Shown here one piece after another: positions 26,976-35,284 of a DNA stretch of 43,599 bases. The stretch is taken from assembly GCA_028150825.1 (NCBI GenBank), contig JAOGIM010000012.1, positions 1 through 43,599 on the forward strand. The letters run 5' to 3'. Source of the stretch: Paracoccaceae bacterium (GTDB taxonomy: Bacteria > Pseudomonadota > Alphaproteobacteria > Rhodobacterales > Rhodobacteraceae). Below the pieces are notes generated by a model. The model worked only from the letters and a program-made list of their open reading frames with translations, did not search any database and had not been told where the DNA came from. Each line of letters begins with the position of its first letter. The stretch's first letter is position 1. The position numbers and the translations under genes are program-made.

Positions 26976-27022
26976 GTTCTACTATTGTTCTACCTTATGA
27001 GGGAATAAAAAGAACATTTCAA
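26976..27022 (-). promoter_or_regulatory. recA promoter with alphaproteobacterial LexA (SOS) box
   Basis: GTTC-N7-GTTC at 26976-26990 (minus strand GAAC-N7-GAAC) is the LexA recognition element of alphaproteobacteria. A minus-strand promoter fits just upstream: TTGAAA (27022-27017) and CATAAG (26999-26994) separated by 17 bases. The box would then lie at about the transcription start, which suits LexA repression. Confidence 0.82.
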
Positions 27023-27672
27023 GAATATTTCAATAGAATTTTTTTTATTAGTAAGAGTTTATCTAAAATTTAGATATACTTTGAGTTTTGAAAATGGACT
27101 GCAGTGCTTGTATTTTCTATAAAAATTTGGCTTTGCTATCGGCACCAAAGGTAATTAACTGCCCGCCCTGCTAAAACACATAAATTTTTAAAAATTAACA
27201 AGGTTCTGCACCAAATTATCAAATCCTTTTGTAAAAAACCTAAAAAACTCTTGCTGCGGTGAGGCATCCGCTGAATTATTTAATTAGCTGGTACAGATAT
27301 CTCTACCGGAAATCGTTGCGAGATAGCGAAAACCCAACTCTTGGTCTCGGTCTTAATAAATTTGTCAAAAATTATATGAAAGATGAACAACCAAGATATT
27401 AGCATTTTGGAATTCAGTTTAATTTTGTTCGATCGTACAATCAAGGCTCGGATATAACACATTTTTCTACTATTAGATCAGACTAGACTGCAAAAGTTTT
27501 CTCTGGGCTCATTGCATCGAAGTTTAACATTCCCAGGTTAAATGTATAACTCCAATTGCGCAGTCAGATTTCTTTAAAAATTGAGGCAAAACTGAAAGTA
27601 AAATCCACGAGTCAATTAATCGTTGGAAACGTATCAGACCAAAAAAAACTGTGGGCTACATTAACTGCCGAG
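27023..27672. other. Long AT-rich intergenic region upstream of recA and downstream of mltG
   Basis: About 650 bases with no gene I can support. A 60-codon minus-strand frame at 27280-27462 has no recognisable family or good ribosome site. The rest is AT-rich with many stops in all frames. It may hold a decayed gene, but I could not match it to anything. Confidence 0.35.
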
Positions 27673-28833
27673 TTAATTTTCGTAGGATGTTTTGCTTTGC
27701 GCTTCTACGGCGCGCCATTTGGCAACATTTATATTGTGTTCTTTAAGCGTTATGGCAAAAGCATGCCCACCACTTCCGTCAGCTACAAAGTAGACATAAT
27801 CCGTATCTTCAGGATTCACTGCGGCACGTATGCTTTGCAGGCCAGGGTTTGAAATAGCCGTGGGAGGTAAACCCCTGTTAAGATATGTATTCCAAGGTGT
27901 ATCTTTACGAAGTTCACTCTTGCGCAAGCCGCGTCCCAAACTGTGTTCTCCTTTGGTAATACCGTATATAACCGAAGGATCAGTTTGCAGTGGCATCCCA
28001 AGCTTCAACCTGTTTATAAAGACGCTCGCCACTACGCCCCGCTCGCTTGACACCCCAGTTTCTTTCTCGATGATGGAGGCCAAGATAATTACATCACCCT
28101 CACTGAATAGCGGTAAGTCTTCAGCACGATCGGCCCATGCATCTCTTACATCCGCTGTTTGAGCAGCCTGCATTTTGAGCAAGAGAGCTGTTCTATCATC
28201 ACCTTGGAGTACTTCGTAGCTATTGGGCGATAATGATCCCTCCAAAGGCGTCTTTGAAACAGCACCACTTAGAATTTCGATTTCATTGATCGTTTCGACA
28301 ACCCGATGCGACGTTACACCTTCAGCCAAGGCAATCCGATGGCGCAAACCAGACGTTTGCAATAGTTCGTCAAACTCCACCGGCTCATCCGTTGCCAACT
28401 GGAAGCTGAGTATTTGTTTAAAACGGGTGGTAACAGGATCCATTTCACGAACTTGGACTTGCGTAGAATTTATTCCTACTCTGTAGACAACTTCTGAACC
28501 GCAAGTATTAGCACCACCTTGCGTAATGGATTGCGCAATAGAAGACATAGAGGCTTTTTGCTTGATCAGAAAATTACCAGCCTTGAGCTGACCTGCCTTA
28601 CCTTCATACTCAAGGCCTATACGGAATATTGCAGCGCTGGAAATTGCATCACTTTTTGCTAGATTTTCAGACACCGTCCGCATCTTACTGCCACTGTCTA
28701 CTCTGAGACACATAGCTTCACTCAAAGAGCCTTTATTATAATATTCGGATTTCCCCCATATCGCTACTCCGCCCAACAACAAAAGTATTAGACCTATTAG
28801 GTTAAACCCATTCGAGGCCAGACTACGCCACAT
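27673..28833 (-). CDS. mltG: Endolytic murein transglycosylase MltG (YceG)
   Basis: A 386-residue inner-membrane lytic transglycosylase that cleaves nascent glycan strands. It has one N-terminal membrane segment (about 9-27), a LysM-like region, and the YceG catalytic part with the Glu256 of SIIEKETG, then VFINRLKLGMPLQTDPSVIYG and GLPPTAISNPG. The start overlaps the fabF stop (TAATG), so it is coupled to fabF, the usual alphaproteobacterial order. The length is slightly above E. coli MltG. Confidence 0.95.
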   Translation of the reverse strand: MWRSLASNGFNLIGLILLLLGGVAIWGKSEYYNKGSLSEAMCLRVDSGSKMRTVSENLAKSDAISSAAIFRIGLEYEGKAGQLKAGNFLIKQKASMSSIAQSITQGGANTCGSEVVYRVGINSTQVQVREMDPVTTRFKQILSFQLATDEPVEFDELLQTSGLRHRIALAEGVTSHRVVETINEIEILSGAVSKTPLEGSLSPNSYEVLQGDDRTALLLKMQAAQTADVRDAWADRAEDLPLFSEGDVIILASIIEKETGVSSERGVVASVFINRLKLGMPLQTDPSVIYGITKGEHSLGRGLRKSELRKDTPWNTYLNRGLPPTAISNPGLQSIRAAVNPEDTDYVYFVADGSGGHAFAITLKEHNINVAKWRAVEAQSKTSYEN

Positions 28834-30092
28834 TAGTCAACTTTCCCAAAAACAACGCTGGCATTTGTTCCACCAAAGCCAAAAGAATTTGATAAAGCTA
28901 TACGTATCTCGCGCTCATGCTTTTTGTTAGCGGCGAGATTAATCACTGTGTCAGTGGCAGGATTGTCCAAATTGATCGTTGGTGGAGCAACTTGATCGCG
29001 AATAGCCAGGATTGAAAAGATCGCCTCAATCGCGCCTGCAGCACCCAAAAGATGCCCGGTTGCCGATTTTGTTGACGACATTGTCAACTTTGACGCCATA
29101 TCACCCATCATCCGTTCCACAGCGCCAAGTTCAATCACATCCGCCATTGTTGACGTGCCATGAGCGTTAATATAATCCACATCAGATGGGGCAATATTGG
29201 CTTTTTCCAAAGCCGCGCGCATCGCGCGCTCGCCGCCTTCTCCGTCTTCAGATGGGGCAGTAATGTGATAAGCGTCACCAGATAAACCATAGCCTATTAC
29301 TTCAGCATAAATCCTAGCATCGCGTGCAATGGCATGTTCGTATTCTTCCAAAACAACGACACCACTGCCCTCACCCATGACAAACCCGTCTCGGTCTATA
29401 TCATAGGGGCGCGAAGCCACTCGCGGATCTTCACTCCACTTGGTCGACAGCGCCTTACACGCATTAAATCCTGCAATCCCAATTTCTGAAATGGCCGCTT
29501 CAGCACCCCCAGCAACCATTATATCCGCATCATCAGCCATAATTAGTCGCGCGGCATCCCCTATCGCATGTGCACCGGTAGAACAGGCGGTAACAACCGA
29601 ATGGTTTGGACCTTTGAATCCAAAGCGAATAGCAACTTGGCCAGATATTAGATTGATGAGAGCGCCTGGAATAAAGAAAGGGGAAACCCTTCTTGGACCA
29701 CGCTCTTTTAATAGAATGGCAGTTTCTGCAATAGAGTTCAAACCACCGATTCCCGAGCCAATCATAACACCCGTACGCAGACGACTTTCTTCATCTTCAG
29801 GCTTCCAATCAGCATCCCGCACCGCTTGCTCGGCTGCGGCAACGCCATAGAGAATAAAATCATCAACCTTACGGCGCTCCTTGGGCTCCATCCAGTCATC
29901 GGCCAAAAAAGTTCCATCGGTGCCATCACCGAGAGGAACCTCGCAGGCGTATTTTGTCACAACGCGGTGCGCATCAAAACGAGTTATGCGGGATGCGCCA
30001 GACTGCCCATCCAAAATCCGTGACCAGCTTTCCTCGACTCCATTTGCCAGAGGAGTTACAAGGCCTAGACCAGTTACCACCACGCGACGCAT
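28833..30092 (-). CDS. fabF: 3-oxoacyl-ACP synthase II
   Basis: A 419-residue condensing enzyme that extends acyl-ACP with malonyl-ACP. The catalytic triad is visible: Cys170 in VVTACSTGAH, His in NAHGTSTMADVIEL and His in SATGHLLGAAGAIEAIF. The GFGGTNASVVF C-terminus is standard. It lies 182 bases after acpP with a terminator in between, so it probably also has its own promoter. GGGG is placed upstream of the ATG. Confidence 0.97.
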   Translation of the reverse strand: MRRVVVTGLGLVTPLANGVEESWSRILDGQSGASRITRFDAHRVVTKYACEVPLGDGTDGTFLADDWMEPKERRKVDDFILYGVAAAEQAVRDADWKPEDEESRLRTGVMIGSGIGGLNSIAETAILLKERGPRRVSPFFIPGALINLISGQVAIRFGFKGPNHSVVTACSTGAHAIGDAARLIMADDADIMVAGGAEAAISEIGIAGFNACKALSTKWSEDPRVASRPYDIDRDGFVMGEGSGVVVLEEYEHAIARDARIYAEVIGYGLSGDAYHITAPSEDGEGGERAMRAALEKANIAPSDVDYINAHGTSTMADVIELGAVERMMGDMASKLTMSSTKSATGHLLGAAGAIEAIFSILAIRDQVAPPTINLDNPATDTVINLAANKKHEREIRIALSNSFGFGGTNASVVFGKVD

Positions 30093-30182
30093 ATGCCTGC
30101 CCCTTTTGTTATTGTTCGATACTTTCTGTTTTTCTAGTAACCCAACTCATCCCTTGCCGGCAAGTCAAACTGGCAAACAAAC

Positions 30183-30217
30183 AAAAAAAAGCCACAACAT
30201 TGAATTGCGGCTTTTTA
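30183..30217 (-). terminator. acpP rho-independent terminator
   Basis: On the minus strand, AAAAAGCC-GCAA pairs with TTG-TGGCTTTTT (between about 30186 and 30216) and a run of eight T follows. It is the strongest intrinsic terminator seen in the window, located about 60 bases after the acpP stop. On the plus strand it also has five T, so it could work both ways. Confidence 0.75.
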
Positions 30218-30274
30218 GTTTCAACATCCCTACCAAAAACAGGGATTTCTACTCGATTTTAAAATTTTGTTAAA

Positions 30275-30508
30275 TTAGCCTGCGTCGTCAATAAATTTGA
30301 CAGCATCACCAAAAGATTGAATGTTCTCGGCTGCATCATCCGGAATCTCGATACCAAACTCCTCCTCAAAAGCCATGACCAATTCAACAGTGTCAAGACT
30401 ATCGGCGCCAAGATCGTCAATAAAAGAAGCGTTCTCAACGACTTTATCTTCTTCTACGCCAAGATGCTCTACAACAATTTTTTTAACGCGTTCTGCGGTA
30501 TCGCTCAT
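30275..30508 (-). CDS. acpP: Acyl carrier protein
   Basis: A 77-residue acidic acyl carrier protein. The phosphopantetheine attachment site is Ser37 in [14 protein letters not shown] use the ATG at 30508 because it has GAGGA upstream and gives the family N-terminus [10 protein letters not shown]; the frame is open 21 codons further upstream but that is not part of ACP. A terminator follows, which is common for acpP because it is expressed far more than its neighbours. Confidence 0.97.
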   Translation of the reverse strand: MSDTAERVKKIVVEHLGVEEDKVVENASFIDDLGADSLDTVELVMAFEEEFGIEIPDDAAENIQSFGDAVKFIDDAG

Positions 30509-30727
30509 TTTAAAATCCTCATATCCGTCGGGCTTGCGCCCAGTTTCTCTGATCAAGGCGCGTTGACCCATCCTTTAAGACAGAGCTGCCAGCCATTGAT
30601 AGTCTACCTCACAAGCACACAAACTAACCTATGAGTGTCCTCGCCGCCTATATCACAGCTTTTGCATTTGGCAAATGGTTTGGTGATAAGAAATAAAACT
30701 CATAAAAATTCCACTTTCGTTCTCCTC

Positions 30728-31465
30728 TTAAAGCATCACCATTCCACCGTTTACATGCATTGTTGTTCCAGTAAGATAGCCCGCCTCAACGCTGGCTAAG
30801 TAAAGGGCTGCCGCGGCAATATCTTGTGCATCGCCCATTCGGCCAGCTGGAATTTGCTGCATGATCTTGGATTTTTGATCGTCATTTAATTTCTCTGTCA
30901 TTGCAGTTGCAATAAAGCCTGGAGCGATTGCATTAACTGTAATTCCGCGACTAGCAACTTCGTATGCAAGGGATTTAGACATCCCCACCATACCAGCCTT
31001 TGAAGCTGCATAATTTGCCTGACCCGGATTACCAGTAGCACCAACCACCGAACTAATATTAATAATACGCCCCCACCGCGCCTTCATCATACCGCGCAGC
31101 ACACCTTTGCAAAGCTTCATAGTGGCTGTCATGTTTACATCAATGACACTTTGCCATTCTTCATCAGACATCCGCATAAAAATATTATCTCGCGTAATCC
31201 CTGCGTTATTAACAAGGATATCAACACCTCCCAAAACCTCAATCGCTTGCTTCGGCAATATATCAACAGCCGCCATATCACTAAGATTGCACAGAAGAAC
31301 ATGGGCATTATCACCCAGTTGCGAGGCCAATTCTTCTAGCGGTCCACTTCGAGTTCCAGTAAGGGCAACATTTGCTCCCGCCCTATATAAAATTTTTGCA
31401 ATAGAGCCACCAATTCCACCAGAAGCCCCAGTAATTAATGCATTTTTTCCACTTAGATCGAACAT
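30728..31465 (-). CDS. fabG: 3-oxoacyl-ACP reductase
   Basis: A 245-residue SDR that reduces 3-oxoacyl-ACP with NADPH in fatty acid synthesis. It carries TGASGGIG, VNNAGITRDN, a catalytic Ser in NISSVVG and the Tyr/Lys pair in YAASKAGMVGMSK, ending in GTTMHVNGGMVML, as in FabG proteins. AAGGAG lies just upstream of the ATG. It follows fabD by 12 bases, so the two are cotranscribed; the 220-base gap before acpP may hold an acpP promoter. Confidence 0.97.
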   Translation of the reverse strand: MFDLSGKNALITGASGGIGGSIAKILYRAGANVALTGTRSGPLEELASQLGDNAHVLLCNLSDMAAVDILPKQAIEVLGGVDILVNNAGITRDNIFMRMSDEEWQSVIDVNMTATMKLCKGVLRGMMKARWGRIINISSVVGATGNPGQANYAASKAGMVGMSKSLAYEVASRGITVNAIAPGFIATAMTEKLNDDQKSKIMQQIPAGRMGDAQDIAAAALYLASVEAGYLTGTTMHVNGGMVML

Positions 31466-31477
31466 AACTTCTCCTTA

Positions 31478-32413
31478 TTAAAGGCTTTGAATTATACTGT
31501 TAATATCGTCTGGTTGAGCAACATTGCGACACGTAATATCGCGATTAATGCGACGGACCATGCTACTCAAAGCTTTTCCAGCTCCAATTTCCCATACTTC
31601 AGAAACCCCTTTTCCAGACATCCAAAGAACAGACTCCCGCCAGCGAACAGAAGCGGTTATTTGCTCAATTAGAAGCTTCCTGATCACTTCTGGATCACTC
31701 ACCGCTTCCGCACAGACATTTGCGACTAGTGGCACTTTGGGTGCACGAATAGAGACATCGGCCAAAGCCTCCTTCATTGCCTCTGCCGCTGGAGCCATCA
31801 ATGCGCAATGAAAAGGCGCGCTAACTGGTAAAATAATAGCGCGCTTGGCACCTTTTAGCTTTGCAATTTCAACTGCTCGCTCGACGGCAGCAGTATTGCC
31901 CGAAACCACAACTTGACCCGGATCATTGTCATTTGCAGCATGGCAAACCTCAGAACCTGCAGCTTCGGCTGCAACTTCACTAGCTGCCTCAAAATCTAAT
32001 CCTAAAAGAGCGGCCATAGCACCTACCCCAACCGGAACCGCTGCCTGCATTGCTTTTCCGCGCGCTTTTAAAAGGCACGCCGTGTCCGTGACACTCAAAG
32101 CCCCAGAAATGGCTAGCGCAGAGTATTCTCCCAAAGAATGGCCAGCGACAAAATCACTGGGCTGTAAACTTATACCCTTGCTTTCCAAAGCCCGAAAAGC
32201 CGCAAGAGATGTTGCCATAAGCGCTGGTTGAGCATTTTCAGTAAGGGTCAATCTTTCCAGATCGCCCTCCCATATCAGAGTGCTAAGACGCTCACCCAAA
32301 GCATCGTCTACTTCTTGGAATACTGCTTTTGATTCGGCAAATGTATCTGCTAGGGCCTTGCCCATTCCGATACTTTGTACCCCTTGCCCTGGGCAAACAA
32401 ATGCTCGTGCCAC
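31478..32413 (-). CDS. fabD: Malonyl-CoA:ACP transacylase
   Basis: A 311-residue acyltransferase that loads malonyl groups from CoA onto ACP. Key features are the N-terminal PGQGVQSIGMG, the nucleophile Ser in GHSLGEYSALA, and VSAPFHCALM containing the catalytic His. I chose the GTG at 32413 over the TTG six bases upstream because AAGGAG directly abuts the TTG but is a proper 6 bases from the GTG, and the family starts here. First gene of the fab cluster on this strand. Confidence 0.96.
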   Translation of the reverse strand: MARAFVCPGQGVQSIGMGKALADTFAESKAVFQEVDDALGERLSTLIWEGDLERLTLTENAQPALMATSLAAFRALESKGISLQPSDFVAGHSLGEYSALAISGALSVTDTACLLKARGKAMQAAVPVGVGAMAALLGLDFEAASEVAAEAAGSEVCHAANDNDPGQVVVSGNTAAVERAVEIAKLKGAKRAIILPVSAPFHCALMAPAAEAMKEALADVSIRAPKVPLVANVCAEAVSDPEVIRKLLIEQITASVRWRESVLWMSGKGVSEVWEIGAGKALSSMVRRINRDITCRNVAQPDDINSIIQSL

Positions 32414-32504
32414 TTGCAACTCCTTTTTTGTTATACCTTTCAGATACCCAAGCTCAGAGAACGGTGCAATCCTTTTCCCGGCTTCGTTTTAAAACACGCA
32501 GTAT

Positions 32505-33920
32505 TCAAAGCTGAGGAGGTCGCACATTCGGCCAGTCTTTGGCCTCGTGCCATGCTTGAGCAATAGAAAGTAATGCTGCATCTTGCCCTTTTGCACCTAT
32601 CAATTGCAAACCAAACGGTAAACCTGCATCACCAAAGCCAGCGGGTACATTGACCACTGGCAAACCTATTAGGCTTGCCGGGATTACGACCTCCATCCAG
32701 CGGTGATAAGTATCGAGTTCCACATCATTGATATGCGTGGGATGCACTTGTTCCGCAGGAAAAGGCCAAATCTGAGTGGATGGAAGAACGAGTACATCAA
32801 ATTCTTCAAACAGACGGGCGGCCTGCGCATACCAGTCAGACCTCAAGCAACTTGCATTATGAATGTCGAGCCCGCTCAGAGCAAGACCGTTTTCAATTTC
32901 CCATAAAACAGCTGGCTTTAACAGATCATACAGGTGAGGTGTTTCAAAGTAAGAAATATAGGAGGCTGCCAATGACCAAGACCGCAGCGTCTTCCAGCTT
33001 TCCCAAAGTGCGGCACTGCTAAAAGGAGCAGGCAAAATATCCACACTGGCCCCCATATTGCTAAATGTCTGTACGGCAGATAAAGTGTCACTCAGCAAGC
33101 TAGGCTCAATCTCCAAATTGCCACCCCAATCGTTGAGCCATCCGATACGTTTGCCGCTGAGGTTTGCCGGCTCCACAGGCAACAATCCTTCGTTTGACAT
33201 AGAAAAAGGCAATCTAGGATCTGCCCCACTCATTACCGAAAGTAACAGCGCCAAATCCTTTGGATTGCGCGCCATGGGACCACTCGTGGACAGGGAATGC
33301 AGGAAAACATCCTCTTTAGGTTCGCCCGGTACAAGCCCCCAACTTGGCCGCATACCATAAACGTTGTTCCACGCAGCTGGATTGCGCAAGCTTCCCATCA
33401 TATCAGATCCATCAGCGATCGATATCATTCCCGTCGCCAAGGCGACAGCTGCCCCGCCAGACGATCCGCCGGCCGAGCGGCTTGGATCGTAAGGATTGCA
33501 AGTTGTTCCAAACACCGGATTGAACGTATGGCTCCCTAAGCCAAATTCAGGCGTGTTGGTCTTGCCTATAATAATCGCACCAGCTGCGCGTATACGAGCG
33601 ACAGGCAGCGCATCCGACTGTGCAATCTGACCTGCAAAAATTGGCGATCCCTGCGACGTGTGAAGACCCTTGGCATCCGCAAGATCTTTGATCGCAATGG
33701 GCAGACCGTGCAATGGCCCACGCCTATCCATTGGCACTTGATCCGCTGCTTCGGCATCTGACAATAAGTCCTGTTCTTCTCGCAAAGAAACTATAGCATT
33801 AACTTGATCATTTACCTCCCAGATCTGCGCAATCGTAGATTTCATCAAATCGCTAGCTTTTATCTCTTTGGATGTCAGCTGCTTTATAGTGTCGTGTGCC
33901 GAAGAAAACAGATTAGACAT
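32505..33920 (-). CDS. Amidase signature family protein
   Basis: A 471-residue amidase of the Ser-cisSer-Lys type. Lys78 in IAIKDL, Ser154 in GGSSGGA and nucleophile candidate Ser177 in SDMMGSLRNPAA form the catalytic set. The usual GGSIR motif is altered to MGSLR, as in several non-GatA amidases. It is not GatA: there are no gatB or gatC genes nearby, and the C-terminal region differs. Substrate unknown. GGAG precedes the ATG. The gene is about 90 bases upstream of fabD on the same strand, and the region on its other side is decayed. Confidence 0.9.
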   Translation of the reverse strand: MSNLFSSAHDTIKQLTSKEIKASDLMKSTIAQIWEVNDQVNAIVSLREEQDLLSDAEAADQVPMDRRGPLHGLPIAIKDLADAKGLHTSQGSPIFAGQIAQSDALPVARIRAAGAIIIGKTNTPEFGLGSHTFNPVFGTTCNPYDPSRSAGGSSGGAAVALATGMISIADGSDMMGSLRNPAAWNNVYGMRPSWGLVPGEPKEDVFLHSLSTSGPMARNPKDLALLLSVMSGADPRLPFSMSNEGLLPVEPANLSGKRIGWLNDWGGNLEIEPSLLSDTLSAVQTFSNMGASVDILPAPFSSAALWESWKTLRSWSLAASYISYFETPHLYDLLKPAVLWEIENGLALSGLDIHNASCLRSDWYAQAARLFEEFDVLVLPSTQIWPFPAEQVHPTHINDVELDTYHRWMEVVIPASLIGLPVVNVPAGFGDAGLPFGLQLIGAKGQDAALLSIAQAWHEAKDWPNVRPPQL

Positions 33921-34331
33921 AAGAACTCCAAAAATTTATGCATGAACCCTGTGTTCATTCAAATAACATAATAACCCAGTTCTATAGACCTTGGAAAGTA
34001 TTCAAAAATGCCCTGCCATCGTGTTGGCAAATAATGCTTGGAGATGTAATTAAAGAAGAATATGGCATCATTATGCAGAGAAGATGCTGGTCAAGTAAAT
34101 TAATGGCGAGCTCAAGATTTAGGGTTTGAATGCCCGATAATAAAGGGTTTGAATGCCCGATAATAAGTTGACAACAGTAAATGATTGAATTCACTCAGAC
34201 GATAAGCGAGATAGGTTTTGATCAAACCAACGCTGTTTGAGCAGAAAAGAATTGCCACTCTCAGATTAACAAAATCAAAGACTGAATGCTGGCAGTATAA
34301 AATCAGGTTCCATGGCCACCGCGCAGTATAG
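33921..34331. other. Non-coding or degenerate stretch with a 23-bp tandem duplication
   Basis: No gene is recognised. Short open frames on both strands show no family resemblance. It contains the exact 23-bp tandem repeat at 34121-34166, and it borders the HAD pseudogene, so it probably belongs to the same eroding region. Confidence 0.4.
34121..34166. repeat. Exact 23-bp tandem duplication
   Basis: The 23-base unit at 34121-34143 (beginning AGGGTTTGAATGCC) is repeated without change at 34144-34166. Two copies only. Because the copies are identical, the duplication is likely recent or is an assembly artefact. Confidence 0.9.
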
Positions 34332-35000
34332 TTAAAACAGGTCGTCGCAGCTTAGATCATTATGAATCGATGTGTGAACCAAGACCACATCAAATCCGAG
34401 GGCTTTTCCTAGAGTGACATCATACGCAGAACTATCTCCTATGCATAAAATATGCTTTGGTTTGATATCTAACCAGTTGTCTACTGCCTTCTTAAATATT
34501 ACTTTGTCAGGAATACTAGTTCATCCTTGGGTCCCCCATATTTCCATAAAGCTCTGCAAAGACACCTGAGCTAATCATTGCCCTACCTTCTGCCAGTTTT
34601 TCAAAATCTAGATTTATGCAATTGTATGAAATTTTACGCTCTGTGCTGGGCCAAGAACAAAAAAGATCCACGTTGTTCAATTTTTCAATAATCTCGACAT
34701 TCAAACCATCCTACGGTGAGAAGTCGCTAAAGTCGGTATGATAACAAATTTTGGCGCTTTGGCCCCATACACTTTGCTGCGAACTCGGAGTAAGCTACAG
34801 CCAAATCTCCTGACTGACCAACGTTTCAAAGTGTCGATGCCAAACCTAATGCGAACAAGCCTTCAAACATTGTAATCAGCCCTATTTCCAGAATTTGTTG
34901 TAATAAATATTATTTTATCATCAGCACGACTTGTAAGTACTGAAACACAATTTTGATATGGACAAGTTTCAACAATTAAGTCGCCAAATTGGTAATCAAA
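34332..35000 (-). pseudogene. Decayed HAD-superfamily class IIA hydrolase (TIGR01459-like)
   Basis: Reading the minus strand and switching frames recovers a HAD-IIA hydrolase. From about 34945 down: DDKIIFITTNSGNRADYNV (TNS motif), then SGDLAVAYSEFAAK and a GPKR segment, then GLNVEIIEKLNNVDLF, then ISSGVFAELYGNMGD, and finally the Asp motif segment HILCIGDSSAYDVTLGKALG followed by FDVVLVHTSIH and a stop at 34334-34332. These occur in family order but need at least three frameshifts, and in-frame stops interrupt them. The 62-codon open frame at 34516-34704 is one piece. Family assignment is from motif order; the exact limits are approximate and the N-terminal end is uncertain. Confidence 0.72.
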
Positions 35001-35284
35001 AAGACATCAAAGTGCCTCAGGAATTAGGATAATTTCTTATATCTCATGTTTTAAAACCTGTTATGACTATTAAATGCACATAGCTATTTCAACATGGGTA
35101 GTTGCCGTTCCAACTTAATCTGCAAAACGGAAAATGCGTAGCACTTTCCCACTTTGACATAGGTCATGACATTCGTCTTCTGAAAAATGCAAAACAAGCT
35201 CTGCAGAAAACCGAAGTCATACATGTAATTTAGTGCAGTTTTGCATCAAGGAATGTAAATCCTAAACAGCTAAAAAATTTTCTA
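35001..35284. other. Non-coding stretch downstream of prfB
   Basis: No gene or clear terminator seen. It is AT-rich and lies between the prfB stop and the eroded start of the HAD pseudogene; part of the HAD N-terminus may be beyond recognition here. Confidence 0.35.

Noticed and set aside
27280-27462. 60-codon minus-strand frame in the recA-mltG gap
   Set aside because: No recognisable family, no good ribosome site, and AT-rich composition like the surrounding non-coding DNA.
29440-29850. 136-codon plus-strand frame inside fabF
   Set aside because: A shadow of fabF on the opposite strand; low-complexity Ala/Pro/Ser/Ile composition and no ribosome site.
33938-34129. 63-codon plus-strand frame upstream of the amidase
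   Set aside because: No family resemblance, no ribosome site, and it runs into the tandem duplication in an evidently degenerate area.
34516-34704. Stand-alone 62-residue protein
   Set aside because: It is one in-frame segment of the decayed HAD-IIA hydrolase; family motifs continue on both sides in other frames.
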